64,000 nt of DNA from Gammaproteobacteria bacterium (GTDB lineage: Bacteria; Pseudomonadota; Gammaproteobacteria; SZUA-229). This document shows positions 49,974 to 59,903 of the stretch, in pieces. Each line of letters opens with the position of its first letter. The stretch's first letter is position 1. The position numbers were made by a program, and so were the translations under genes. The notes under the pieces are model-generated. The model was not told the origin of the DNA. It made no database searches and saw only the letters and a list, made by a program, of their open reading frames with translations. The stretch covers positions 1-64,000 of the forward strand of contig JAPHRO010000036.1 in NCBI GenBank assembly GCA_026195895.1, in the 5' to 3' direction.

Positions 49974-52562
49974 ATGAAGCAGGGTTTCTTGAGAAGTGAC
50001 TGGTTTGCAGGACTTGCAATCAGCCTTCTTGTCATTTTCCTTGGTTATATTGGTAGCTTTGATAAATTAGAGCGCGCCGCCTATGACTACGGCGTTCGTT
50101 CCTCCGCTAAAGTCCCCAGCAATAAAGTCGCCGTTATCTCAATTGATGATGTCAGCATTGCCAATATTGGCCGTTGGCCCTGGTCGCGGGATATCCATGC
50201 CGAAATGCACCGCATCCTGAAAAAAGGCGGCGCCAAAGTTATCGGCCAGACCACCTTCTTTATTGATCCCCAGGTCGATCCGGGATTGAAACATATTCAG
50301 AATCTGCTGACATATTACGCCACCAGCAGTTTATCCACTGACCTGACACCCCTGCGCACTAAATTTCCGAGGCAGATAACCAGCCTGGAATCTGATCTGG
50401 CCAAACTGGGCGAAGACCTGCTACAGGCAGAACTCGAACTCAATACCGATCGAATCCTGGCTGATAGTCTGCAGGAAACCAAAAATGTAGTACTGGCGAT
50501 GCATCTGGCGATTGGCCACCCACTGGGGCGCCCTGATACCGTGCTGCCGGATTATGTAAAACGCAATCTGCTAAAAAATGTTAGCAATGACCCCGCCATG
50601 AATCCCGATGGCTTCACGCCGCTGCCCTCGGTTGATGCCTTATACCCCATCGCACAAGTTGGACCCGCCGCCGATAGTATCGGTGTTTTGATTGCTTATC
50701 CGGATAGCGATGGCGGTATCCGCTCTGAGCCGCTGGTGGTGGATTTTTTTGATGAGTATTATCCTTCTCTGTCACTGCTACTGGCGGCACGCAGCCTGAA
50801 TCTGGATGTTAACGATATCAGGGTAAAACTGGGCCAGGGTGTACAGCTCGGCAAGCTGAATATCCGCACCGACCCGAACCTGCAGATGAACACGTTCTTC
50901 TACCACACGGCCAATAATGACGCTTTCCAGGTCGACTCTTTCTACGATGTACTACAGGGCAAAATACCCGCCTCCAAATACCGGGGCAAAATTGTACTGA
51001 TTGGCGCTACTGCCACGGGTGTTGGCGACAGCATGGTGACACCGATTGATTCAACCATGGCACCGGTGCTGACTCTGGCCCACTCTGTTTCCAGCATCCT
51101 GAATGAAGATTTCTTCATTGAGCCTGAATGGGCCACCAATGCCCACACCGGCATCACCCTGTTCATTGCAATTTATATTATTCTGCTATTACCGCGAATG
51201 AATGCCGGCGTTTCTGCCACCCTGACGGCACTACTGCTCATCAGCTTGCTGGCAACCCACTACATATTAATGACGCAGAACGGCATGTGGTTAAAACTGA
51301 TGACGCCGGCAGTCCTGTTGCTACTAGGTCATGGCCTGTTAACCACCAAACGCCACCTACTGACCGAAAAAGGCAAAATGGCACTGGATGCCGAGTCCGC
51401 AGAAAGCAATCGCATGCTCGGCCTGTCACTACAGGGCCAGGGTCAACTCGACGCGGCCTTTGATAAATTCCGCCGATTACCGGCCAGCAAGGAAGCCCTG
51501 GAAGCACTCTACAATCTGGCCCTGGATTTTGAACGCAAACGCCAGTTCAACAAAGCCGGTTCTGTTTATGCCTATATGAAGGAAATGGATCCTAAATTCC
51601 GTGATATCAAAAAACGTATTAAACGTGCCAGCGCCATGGAAGAAACCGTTATCCTGGGTGGTACGGCTTCCAGCTCCCCCGGCGGCAATTTGTTACTGGG
51701 TAAAGAAGGCGTGGAAAAACCCATGCTGGGCCGCTATGAAGTTGAAAAAGAGCTGGGTAAAGGTGCCATGGGCGCGGTTTATCTGGGTAAAGACCCTAAA
51801 ATTTCCCGCGTCGTTGCCATCAAAACCATGGCCCTGTCACAGGAATTTGAAGGCGATGAATTACAGGATGTTAAAGACCGTTTCTTCCGCGAAGCTGAAA
51901 CGGCAGGACGCCTGAGCCACCCCAATATCGTCACTATTTATGATGCCGGTGAAGAACACGACCTGGCCTACATCGCGATGGAATTTCTGCAAGGCCATGA
52001 CCTGGTCCGCTATGGTAAACCCGATGCGCTACTGCCGGTGCAGAAGGTACTGGATATTATCCGCCGCTGCGCAGAGGCCCTGGATTACGCCCACAAACAA
52101 AACGTGGTGCACCGTGATATCAAACCCGCCAACATCATGTATGAGCCCAGCACCAATGCACTGAAAATTACCGACTTTGGTATTGCCCGTATTACTGACT
52201 CCAGCAAAACCAAAACCGGCATGGTGCTGGGCACGCCTTCCTACATGTCACCTGAACAACTGGCCGGTAAAAAAGTAGATGGCCGCTCAGATCTGTTCTC
52301 GCTGGGGGTTATGATGTTCCAGATGGTCACCGGTCGCCTGCCCTTCCAGGGCGACTCCATGGCCACCCTGATGTATAAAATTGCCAATGAGGTACATCCA
52401 GCGCCCGACAGCATACGCCCTGAATTGCCACGCTGTGTCACTATCGTCATTAATCGCTCACTTGCCAAAGACAACACCAAACGTTATCAGTCTGGTGCTC
52501 AAATGGCGTCGGATTTGCGTAAATGCGGACAGATCATAGCCCAACAGCAGAAGAAGGCCTGA
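49974..52562 (+). CDS. CHASE2-domain membrane Ser/Thr protein kinase
   Basis: N-terminal CHASE2-like VAVISIDDVSIANIGRWPWSRDIHAEM; TM block; C-terminal kinase YEVEKELGKGAMGAVYLG, VHRDIKPANIMYE, ITDFGIARI. Confidence 0.93.
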   Translation: MKQGFLRSDWFAGLAISLLVIFLGYIGSFDKLERAAYDYGVRSSAKVPSNKVAVISIDDVSIANIGRWPWSRDIHAEMHRILKKGGAKVIGQTTFFIDPQVDPGLKHIQNLLTYYATSSLSTDLTPLRTKFPRQITSLESDLAKLGEDLLQAELELNTDRILADSLQETKNVVLAMHLAIGHPLGRPDTVLPDYVKRNLLKNVSNDPAMNPDGFTPLPSVDALYPIAQVGPAADSIGVLIAYPDSDGGIRSEPLVVDFFDEYYPSLSLLLAARSLNLDVNDIRVKLGQGVQLGKLNIRTDPNLQMNTFFYHTANNDAFQVDSFYDVLQGKIPASKYRGKIVLIGATATGVGDSMVTPIDSTMAPVLTLAHSVSSILNEDFFIEPEWATNAHTGITLFIAIYIILLLPRMNAGVSATLTALLLISLLATHYILMTQNGMWLKLMTPAVLLLLGHGLLTTKRHLLTEKGKMALDAESAESNRMLGLSLQGQGQLDAAFDKFRRLPASKEALEALYNLALDFERKRQFNKAGSVYAYMKEMDPKFRDIKKRIKRASAMEETVILGGTASSSPGGNLLLGKEGVEKPMLGRYEVEKELGKGAMGAVYLGKDPKISRVVAIKTMALSQEFEGDELQDVKDRFFREAETAGRLSHPNIVTIYDAGEEHDLAYIAMEFLQGHDLVRYGKPDALLPVQKVLDIIRRCAEALDYAHKQNVVHRDIKPANIMYEPSTNALKITDFGIARITDSSKTKTGMVLGTPSYMSPEQLAGKKVDGRSDLFSLGVMMFQMVTGRLPFQGDSMATLMYKIANEVHPAPDSIRPELPRCVTIVINRSLAKDNTKRYQSGAQMASDLRKCGQIIAQQQKKA

Positions 52563-52569
52563 TTTAGCG

Positions 52570-53394
52570 ATGAGCTTGAAAGACAAAATTGTTATTACCG
52601 GGCTCACCGATCAGGGCATTGTCCGGGACCACAACGAAGACAGCATTGGCAGCAATACCGATCTTGGCCTGGCTGTACTCGCCGATGGTATGGGCGGACA
52701 CAAAGGCGGTGAAGTCGCCAGCGCACTGGCTGTTGATACGGTTTTAAATAATCTGATCAAATCGCTAGCTAATCTGCCGGCGGGTGGTACAGATGAAAAT
52801 ACCGGCTACAGCCTGGAAAGTATGGCGATTGAAGCCGCCATCAAGGAAGCCAACGCGGTTATTTATCAGGCCTCCAGAAATAACGCCCAGTATGAAGGCA
52901 TGGGTACTACCATTGTGGTCCTGCTATTTTATGATAATCGCATTACGGTAGCCCATGTCGGCGACTCGCGATTGTATCGAGTGCGCAACGAGCAAATGGA
53001 GCAACTGACCCGCGACCATACCCTGCTGCAGGAACTGGTTGATCGGGGTTTTTATACCAAAAAAGAAGCCCAGGAATCGATGAATAAAAACCTGGTTACC
53101 CGGGCAGTCGGTGTAAACCCAACGGTGGAAATTGATTTACTGGAAGATATCGCGCTACCCCATGACATATATCTACTTTGCTCCGACGGCTTAAACGACA
53201 TGATTGATGATCGACTCATCGAAGATACTATTCTTAACTACCGAGATAATCTCGAGAAAGTATCCAGGGAACTTATTCACCAGGCCAAACAACATGGCGG
53301 CAAAGATAATGTTTCAGCAGTATTGGCCCAGCCTTTAAAACCGTTTCCGGTAAATAATGGCTGGTTTTCTAAGATTTTTGATTTATTCTCTTAA
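52570..53394 (+). CDS. PP2C-family Ser/Thr phosphatase
   Basis: TDQGIVRDHNEDSIG, VLADGMGGHKGGEVAS, VAHVGDSRLYR, LCSDGLNDMI. Confidence 0.95.
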   Translation: MSLKDKIVITGLTDQGIVRDHNEDSIGSNTDLGLAVLADGMGGHKGGEVASALAVDTVLNNLIKSLANLPAGGTDENTGYSLESMAIEAAIKEANAVIYQASRNNAQYEGMGTTIVVLLFYDNRITVAHVGDSRLYRVRNEQMEQLTRDHTLLQELVDRGFYTKKEAQESMNKNLVTRAVGVNPTVEIDLLEDIALPHDIYLLCSDGLNDMIDDRLIEDTILNYRDNLEKVSRELIHQAKQHGGKDNVSAVLAQPLKPFPVNNGWFSKIFDLFS

Positions 53395-53421
53395 ATATAT
53401 TGTGAAAATACGGGTATTAAA

Positions 53422-54129
53422 ATGGCAATATTAAAACTAAGTTTCAACGGCGAAGATCTCCAGGATATTCCGCTGGATAAAGAAACCGTCACCATTGGCC
53501 GAAAAGCTGATAATGATATCCATCTGGATAACCTTGCTGTAAGCGGTCATCATGCCCGATTACTTAACATTCTTAATGATTCATTTATCGAAGATCTGAA
53601 TAGCACCAACGGCACCTATCTCAATGGCAGCCTGGTACAGAAACAGGCCTTGAAAAATGGCGACGTCATTAAAGTCGGCAAGCACGAACTGAAATACGTC
53701 AATGCAGCCGCCAGTGGCGACAACGATTTTGAAAAAACCATGATACTTAATCCCGATTCCGAAGGTATGAAAGAAACCGAGGGCGGCCATGCCATAGATG
53801 AATCGGTTGGTAAAATTGCCAGAGAAATCGCCGCCTCCGATTCAGGATCAGGCTCGGTCGGTGAAGCAAAAATTCGACTGGTTAGTGGCGCCAACAGCGG
53901 CAAGGAATTACCGCTGACAAAAGTTTTAACAACCCTGGGTAAACCGGGAGTTCAGGTAGCAGCCATTACCAAACGCCCCACCGGATATTTCCTGATTCAT
54001 ATCGACGGCGGTGATAATACAGGCCGACCTAAAGTCAACGATGAAGAAATCGGTTCACGTGCTCATGCCTTAAACAACAATGACGTTATCGAAGTTGCTG
54101 GCGTTAAAATGACTTTTTTCTTTGCATAA
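53422..54129 (+). CDS. FHA-domain protein (N-terminal canonical FHA, C-terminal second FHA-like domain)
   Basis: VTIGRKADNDIHLDNLAVSGHHARLLNILNDSFIEDLNSTNGTYLNG. Confidence 0.92.
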   Translation: MAILKLSFNGEDLQDIPLDKETVTIGRKADNDIHLDNLAVSGHHARLLNILNDSFIEDLNSTNGTYLNGSLVQKQALKNGDVIKVGKHELKYVNAAASGDNDFEKTMILNPDSEGMKETEGGHAIDESVGKIAREIAASDSGSGSVGEAKIRLVSGANSGKELPLTKVLTTLGKPGVQVAAITKRPTGYFLIHIDGGDNTGRPKVNDEEIGSRAHALNNNDVIEVAGVKMTFFFA

Positions 54130-54180
54130 AAAGCACGAATTGATTTGAGCTGTTCTGACCGAAGCTCAAATAAAACCGAT

Positions 54181-54208
54181 AAAAAACGACCCTGCAGGGT
54201 CGTTTTTT
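54181..54208. terminator. Bidirectional intrinsic terminator
   Basis: AAAAAACGACCCTGCAGGGTCGTTTTTT between convergent genes. Confidence 0.85.
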
Positions 54209-55550
54209 ATTTCTCAAATACCGCCATTGATTCAACGTGCGCAGTATGCGGAAACATATCCATTACCCCGGCGGCAATTAATTTATAGCCGAACTCATGT
54301 ACCAGTACGTTTGCATCACGCGCCAGTGTCGCCGGATGACAGGAAACGTACACAATGCGTTTTGCATTTAACTTACCCAAATGCTTCAACATTTCCATGG
54401 CGCCTGACCGTGGTGGATCCAGTAAAATCTTGTCATAAGTTTGCTTCAGCCAGGGATAACCAGCTAAATCCGCTGACAAATCGGCCGCATGAAATTCTAC
54501 ATTTGTTATCTCATTGCTGGCGGCATTTTCACGTGCCTTTACCACCATCACTTCCGAGCCTTCAACACCAACCACCTGCTTTGCCTGGGTTGCCATTGGC
54601 AGGGTGAAATTACCCAGACCACAAAATAAATCCAGCACCGTGTCGGTTTCATTTAATTGTAAGAACGCCAGCGCCTGATCGATCATCCGGGCATTTATTT
54701 CGGGATTTATCTGGGTAAAATCCGCTGGCTGGAATTCGATACGCAGGCCATATTTTTTTAATTCATAAAATAAAGGAGCTGGGTGTTCCGGCCACAATGG
54801 CGCCACTGTATCCATGCCGCCCGGCTGTACAAATATTTGTAAATCTTCTGCTTTGGCAAATGCAATCAGGGCTGCTTTATCCGATGCACTCAAAGGTTTA
54901 AGATGCCGAAATACCAGCGTGGTTTTATCCTCACTCACCGCTACTTCGATTTGCGGAATGGTTTGCCGCGCCTCCATTCCCTTTATCAGCTCACCCAGCT
55001 GTTCAATGCGTTCACCGACCGATTCATGCAGCACCTTGCAGGATTTCAGTTCCGCAATATAAGGCTTGGATTTCTCTCGAAAGCCGACCAGAACCTTATC
55101 TTTTTTAACAACGAACTTAACTCCCAGGCGCGCCTTATGCCGATAGGCGATAGTCGACCCCGATAGCGGCTCCAGTATAGTGTCCGGCTCAGTCTGACCA
55201 AAATGCCTGAGTTGATTTAGCAAGGCATCCTGTTTCGCTGTAATCTGCGCCGCCGCATTCATATGTTGCAGACTACAGCCGCCACAAACACCAAAATGTT
55301 CACAGGGTGGCGCAACTCTGTCGACAGACGATGCCAGTATTTCAACCGCACTGCCTTCATCAAATTTGCTACTGCTTCGGGTATATTTGAACAGCACACG
55401 CTCACCCGGCAGGGCATAATCAATAAAAACCGCTTTACCATCGACGTGAGCAAGCCCCCGTCCCTCTGGCGTTAATGCTTCGATACCTGCTTCCACAGGA
55501 TCCTGAGGAAGTCGTTGTTTACGGCCGCGGCCACGTCTGCGTTTTGACAT
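54207..55550 (-). CDS. rlmD: 23S rRNA (uracil(1939)-C(5))-methyltransferase
   Basis: TRAM domain, CxxxxxCGGCxxQH (CEHFGVCGGCSLQH), LDLFCGLGNFTLPMA, DPPRSGA. Confidence 0.95.
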   Translation of the reverse strand: MSKRRRGRGRKQRLPQDPVEAGIEALTPEGRGLAHVDGKAVFIDYALPGERVLFKYTRSSSKFDEGSAVEILASSVDRVAPPCEHFGVCGGCSLQHMNAAAQITAKQDALLNQLRHFGQTEPDTILEPLSGSTIAYRHKARLGVKFVVKKDKVLVGFREKSKPYIAELKSCKVLHESVGERIEQLGELIKGMEARQTIPQIEVAVSEDKTTLVFRHLKPLSASDKAALIAFAKAEDLQIFVQPGGMDTVAPLWPEHPAPLFYELKKYGLRIEFQPADFTQINPEINARMIDQALAFLQLNETDTVLDLFCGLGNFTLPMATQAKQVVGVEGSEVMVVKARENAASNEITNVEFHAADLSADLAGYPWLKQTYDKILLDPPRSGAMEMLKHLGKLNAKRIVYVSCHPATLARDANVLVHEFGYKLIAAGVMDMFPHTAHVESMAVFEK

Positions 55551-55637
55551 TACAAACCCTGATATTTTTTCTAGTCACAAGCTGATATTGCTACGACCGA
55601 CATTTAGTCGTAGACAGCTCAAATTCAATACAATTAA

Positions 55638-56537
55638 TTAAGCCGGAAACACGCCGGTAGATAAGTAGCGATCACCACGATCACAAATGATAGAAACGAT
55701 TAGCGCATTCTCCACCTGCTCACTGAGCTTCATCGCGGCAGCCACTGCGCCACCCGATGAAATACCACAAAATATTCCCTCTTCTGCCGCCAGTCTGCGG
55801 GTAATTTCTTCGGCGGTCCGCTGATTAATGTCGATGGTTCGATCGACACGAGCAGCTTCAAAAATACCCGGCAAGTATTCTTTCGGCCAGCGACGAATCC
55901 CCGGTATACTCGAGCCTTCTTCTGGCTGCACACCCACTATCTGAATATTCGGGTTCTGCTCTTTTAAATAGCGTGAGGTTCCCATAATAGTGCCGGTGGT
56001 GCCCATGGCACTAACGAAATGGGTGATCTGACCTTTGCTATCGCGCCAGATTTCCGGCCCGGTGCCCCGGTAATGCGCAATTGGATTATCCGGGTTGTTA
56101 AACTGATCCAGCACCTTACCCTTGCCTTCCTTCTCCATTTGCAGCGCCAGATCCCGCGCACCTTCCATGCTTTGCTCACGTGATACCGAAATCAGTTCGG
56201 CGCCATAGGCTTTCATACTGGCGCGGCGTTCTTCAGACATGTTTTCAGGCATTATCAAAATCATCCGATAGCCTTTGATGGCCGCGGCCATCGCCAGCGC
56301 TATACCCGTATTGCCACTGGTGGCTTCAATCAGGGTATCGCCAGGTTTGATCTCACCCCGCTCTTCGGCCAGCTGGATCATCGTTAAGGCGGGCCGATCC
56401 TTCACTGACCCGGCAGGATTATTACCTTCAAGCTTGACCATCAGAATATTATTAGAGTCACCTGGAAGTCGCTGCAATCTTACCAGCGGCGTATTACCAA
56501 CAAAGTCTTCCAGGGTAGGAAAGTCATTTTTATTCAT
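55638..56537 (-). CDS. cysM: Cysteine synthase B
   Basis: DFVGNTPLVRLQRLPG, GNNPAGSVKDRPA, EATSGNTGIALAMAAA. Confidence 0.94.
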   Translation of the reverse strand: MNKNDFPTLEDFVGNTPLVRLQRLPGDSNNILMVKLEGNNPAGSVKDRPALTMIQLAEERGEIKPGDTLIEATSGNTGIALAMAAAIKGYRMILIMPENMSEERRASMKAYGAELISVSREQSMEGARDLALQMEKEGKGKVLDQFNNPDNPIAHYRGTGPEIWRDSKGQITHFVSAMGTTGTIMGTSRYLKEQNPNIQIVGVQPEEGSSIPGIRRWPKEYLPGIFEAARVDRTIDINQRTAEEITRRLAAEEGIFCGISSGGAVAAAMKLSEQVENALIVSIICDRGDRYLSTGVFPA

Positions 56538-56715
56538 TCGAACTCACATATTTTGATTAACAGGTACAGCGGATCCAGCAATGCCTCAATAACAAAAAAA
56601 CTGCTAGAATCAGCCTTATACGGGCTAAAAATGCAATGATCGCAGCTTTTCCAATAGACTGGTTATTATCCCATATTTATGCAGTGCCATTAACCTATAA
56701 AAATAGACAAGATTT

Positions 56716-58878
56716 ATGATTCGATTGCCACACGTTGCCCTGATAGCTTTATTGCCCCTGGAATTATTGGCCAATCCTGAACTGGATGACATGTTTAGTG
56801 CCGAAGATGCCTTTCTTGATGAACTGCCTGTCATTTTATCCGCAACAAGACTGACCCAGCCATTGAATGAGTCGCCCGTCGCCATGACGGTTATTGATCG
56901 AGAAATGATAGACGCATCAGGCGCTCGAACAATACCTGACCTGTTAAGACTGGTACCGGGTTTTCAGGTGGGCTATTACGATGGCAACTCACCGGTGGCA
57001 ACTTATCACGGTCACAGCAACGAGCATTCCAAACGGGTACAGGTGATGGTCGATGGCCGCTCGGTTTATGTACCTTCCCTCGCTGGTATTCCCTGGCAGG
57101 ATATGGTGGTAAGTGTTGATGACATTGATCGCATTGAAGTTACTCGCGGCCCGAATGCTTCGACTTACGGTAATAACTCCTTTTCTGGCGTTGTAAATAT
57201 TTTTACCCGCCATGCCATTGAAGATCAGGGACATAAAATCACCGCCATTACCGGCAGCAAAGATACCACAGATGCTTATTATCGCTTTGGCAGCCAACTG
57301 GGCAATCTGGATTATCGCGTCACTGTCGGCACGAAAAATGATGATGGAACTGATTTTCTCAATGATTACACGGAAGCAGATTATCTAAGTTATCGACTCG
57401 ACTACCAGATCGACACCGACAACCACCTGTCCTATCAGGGAGGACTCAAAGACATACTCAAGGGTGATCACGAGCCGGTGCCCGATCATGAAATAGATGT
57501 GGCTTATGCTTTTCAATGGCTAAAATGGGAACATCAAATCTCAGATAAACAGAGTCTGTCACTGCAGTATTATTACAACTACCACGATCAGAAAGAATTC
57601 ATCAAAACGGTCACCATTCCCGACACCCCTTTCGGCCCCTTTACCATTGATGGTTTTAGTCTTGACTCAACTCTGAACATAAAATCGGAACGACATGACC
57701 TGGAATTCAACCACCACTACGATGGTGATATTTTACGCCTGGTATCCGGATTAAGCGCACGCCTGGATATTGTTGATGCCAATGATGTTTTTGATGAAGA
57801 TGGCGAACAGCATAATAATTTGTATCGCGCGTTTACTCATGGTGAATATACAATCACCGATTCATGGTTATTTAATGCCGGCCTGATGATTGAAAACAAT
57901 GACATTTCCGGTACTGATGTTTCACCGAGAGTTGCCGTCATACATAAACTCAACGACAAGCATAGCTTCAGGATAGGCGCCTCCAGAGCAACTCGCACAC
58001 CAGTGTTATGGGAAGAACACGCAAATTACCGGCTCTCCCAGACCCTCACCAATGACGGCACCGGAACCCTTGATCCGGCAATACAGACTTTTTTAGGGGG
58101 CACTGATGTCCTGACAAACCAGTTTGTTATCTCTTCCGGCAATCTTGAATCAGAAGAAATTACCAGTTATGAACTGGGCTACATAGCGCAACTTTTAAAT
58201 AAAAAGTTAACCCTGGATTTCAAACTATTCAAAGATGAAACTGATAATTTAATCGGTGTTGTGGAAGATGTATTCGCACCTGATGACAACTACGACGTTG
58301 CATTTGGTGGTGAAAGCAGCCCGATTGCTGATGACTGGCAGAACAGCTTCCGCACTGAAATGGAAGGTCTGGAAACCAGCTTTAATTATCAGCACTCAAA
58401 AGACTTTCGAGTATATGGCTATTACGCCTATATCGATATTCAAGCGGAAATGTTCAATCCCCTCGCTCGAACACATGATATCAGACGCTTCACAGTTTCT
58501 GCCCCCACCAACAGCTACGGCCTGATGCTAATCAAACACTGGCAGAACAATCTACATACCAGCTTAAGCTATTTCAGAGTTGGCGACATGGACTGGATGG
58601 ATAGAACAGGATCTACAGGTTTTGATTATGAAGATCGTTCAGCTCAGGCATATAATAAACTGGATTTAAATATTAGCAAAATTTATAAATACGGCACTGA
58701 AAAACTAAAAATTTCCCTGACATTACAAAATTTGATCGAAGATTTTTACGATTACAACAAAACTCGTTATGAAGCTGACAATACAACAGTATATTTCAGC
58801 CCTGACAGCAGCATCAGCCCGTATGGTAGCCTACAGGACACAAGAGCATACCTGGAATTAACTTATCTATTTAACTGA
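56716..58878 (+). CDS. TonB-dependent outer membrane receptor
   Basis: Plug domain SPVAMTVIDREMIDASGARTIPDLLRLVPGFQV; VMVDGRSVYVP; IEVTRGPNASTYGNNSFSGVVNI; C-terminal YLELTYLFN. Confidence 0.93.
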   Translation: MIRLPHVALIALLPLELLANPELDDMFSAEDAFLDELPVILSATRLTQPLNESPVAMTVIDREMIDASGARTIPDLLRLVPGFQVGYYDGNSPVATYHGHSNEHSKRVQVMVDGRSVYVPSLAGIPWQDMVVSVDDIDRIEVTRGPNASTYGNNSFSGVVNIFTRHAIEDQGHKITAITGSKDTTDAYYRFGSQLGNLDYRVTVGTKNDDGTDFLNDYTEADYLSYRLDYQIDTDNHLSYQGGLKDILKGDHEPVPDHEIDVAYAFQWLKWEHQISDKQSLSLQYYYNYHDQKEFIKTVTIPDTPFGPFTIDGFSLDSTLNIKSERHDLEFNHHYDGDILRLVSGLSARLDIVDANDVFDEDGEQHNNLYRAFTHGEYTITDSWLFNAGLMIENNDISGTDVSPRVAVIHKLNDKHSFRIGASRATRTPVLWEEHANYRLSQTLTNDGTGTLDPAIQTFLGGTDVLTNQFVISSGNLESEEITSYELGYIAQLLNKKLTLDFKLFKDETDNLIGVVEDVFAPDDNYDVAFGGESSPIADDWQNSFRTEMEGLETSFNYQHSKDFRVYGYYAYIDIQAEMFNPLARTHDIRRFTVSAPTNSYGLMLIKHWQNNLHTSLSYFRVGDMDWMDRTGSTGFDYEDRSAQAYNKLDLNISKIYKYGTEKLKISLTLQNLIEDFYDYNKTRYEADNTTVYFSPDSSISPYGSLQDTRAYLELTYLFN

Positions 58879-58907
58879 TTTTCACTGGAGCTTTATCGGG
58901 TAAGGGA

Positions 58908-59903
58908 ATGAACGTGTTTCATGTTAACAACAGAAGACTGATCCACACCCCTATATGCACGTATCAACCGCATATATTATATCGTGTTGTCTTTTTACTA
59001 TTATTCCTTTTATGTTGCCTGGTTGCGCAATCGGCTTTCGCAGACAATAAAACCATTCTCATTATTTCTGCCAGCAACAATACATTTACAAAAAGCATTG
59101 CCGCCTCGATAGCCCGCACGTTAGATGAACATAAATTCTCCTATACTGAAAAATATATAGCCGCAGATACAAACCCACCAGACATAGACCTTGATCAACA
59201 TTCATTAATAATTGCGCTAAACAGCAAAACTACTGATTTTGTTTTGCAGCATTCCAAAAAAGCTCCCGTATTCAGCCTGCTCGTTTCCCAGCAATCCTAT
59301 GAAATTCTCAAACAAAAATACAACCGAAAAAACTGGTCAACCTTGCTACTCGACCAGCCTTATCAGCGCCATCTTTTTTTGATCGACGCACTCTTCGATA
59401 AAAAACACAAGATCGGCACTATCCTGGGGCCATATTCTCTAAAACAGAAGAATTCATTAATTGACTCAGCATCTGGAAATCAACAAAGTCTATCCATAGA
59501 AAACATTGAAATCACTGACCAGTTAATATCAACACTTAAGGACCTTATCAATAAAACCGATGTTTTGCTTGCCGTACCCGACCCCGTTGCCTTTAATAAA
59601 AACACTATCCGCGGAATACTATTATTAACCTATAGAAAAGGTATACCCGTAATTGGCTTCTCCAAATCATATGTCAAAGCTGGCGCTGTTGCTGCCATAT
59701 ACTCTGAGGCAGAGCAAATCACCCGACAAACTTTTAATATCATTTCTTTATTTTTAAAATCCGATCACTTCACCCAGGCGTTATATCATCCGGACGATTT
59801 TTCAGTGGCAACAAATAATAATGTTGCCCACACACTTGGCATCAAACTTAAGCCTGAAAATAAACTTAAGCAATTGATAAAGATTAAAGAGGATGCCAAA
59901 TGA
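58908..59903 (+). CDS. Periplasmic ABC-type substrate-binding-like protein
   Basis: N-terminal TM/signal; periplasmic-binding fold-like sequence LLAVPDPVAFNKNTIRGILLLTYRKGIPVIGFSKSYVKAGAVAAIYS. Confidence 0.75.
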   Translation: MNVFHVNNRRLIHTPICTYQPHILYRVVFLLLFLLCCLVAQSAFADNKTILIISASNNTFTKSIAASIARTLDEHKFSYTEKYIAADTNPPDIDLDQHSLIIALNSKTTDFVLQHSKKAPVFSLLVSQQSYEILKQKYNRKNWSTLLLDQPYQRHLFLIDALFDKKHKIGTILGPYSLKQKNSLIDSASGNQQSLSIENIEITDQLISTLKDLINKTDVLLAVPDPVAFNKNTIRGILLLTYRKGIPVIGFSKSYVKAGAVAAIYSEAEQITRQTFNIISLFLKSDHFTQALYHPDDFSVATNNNVAHTLGIKLKPENKLKQLIKIKEDAK

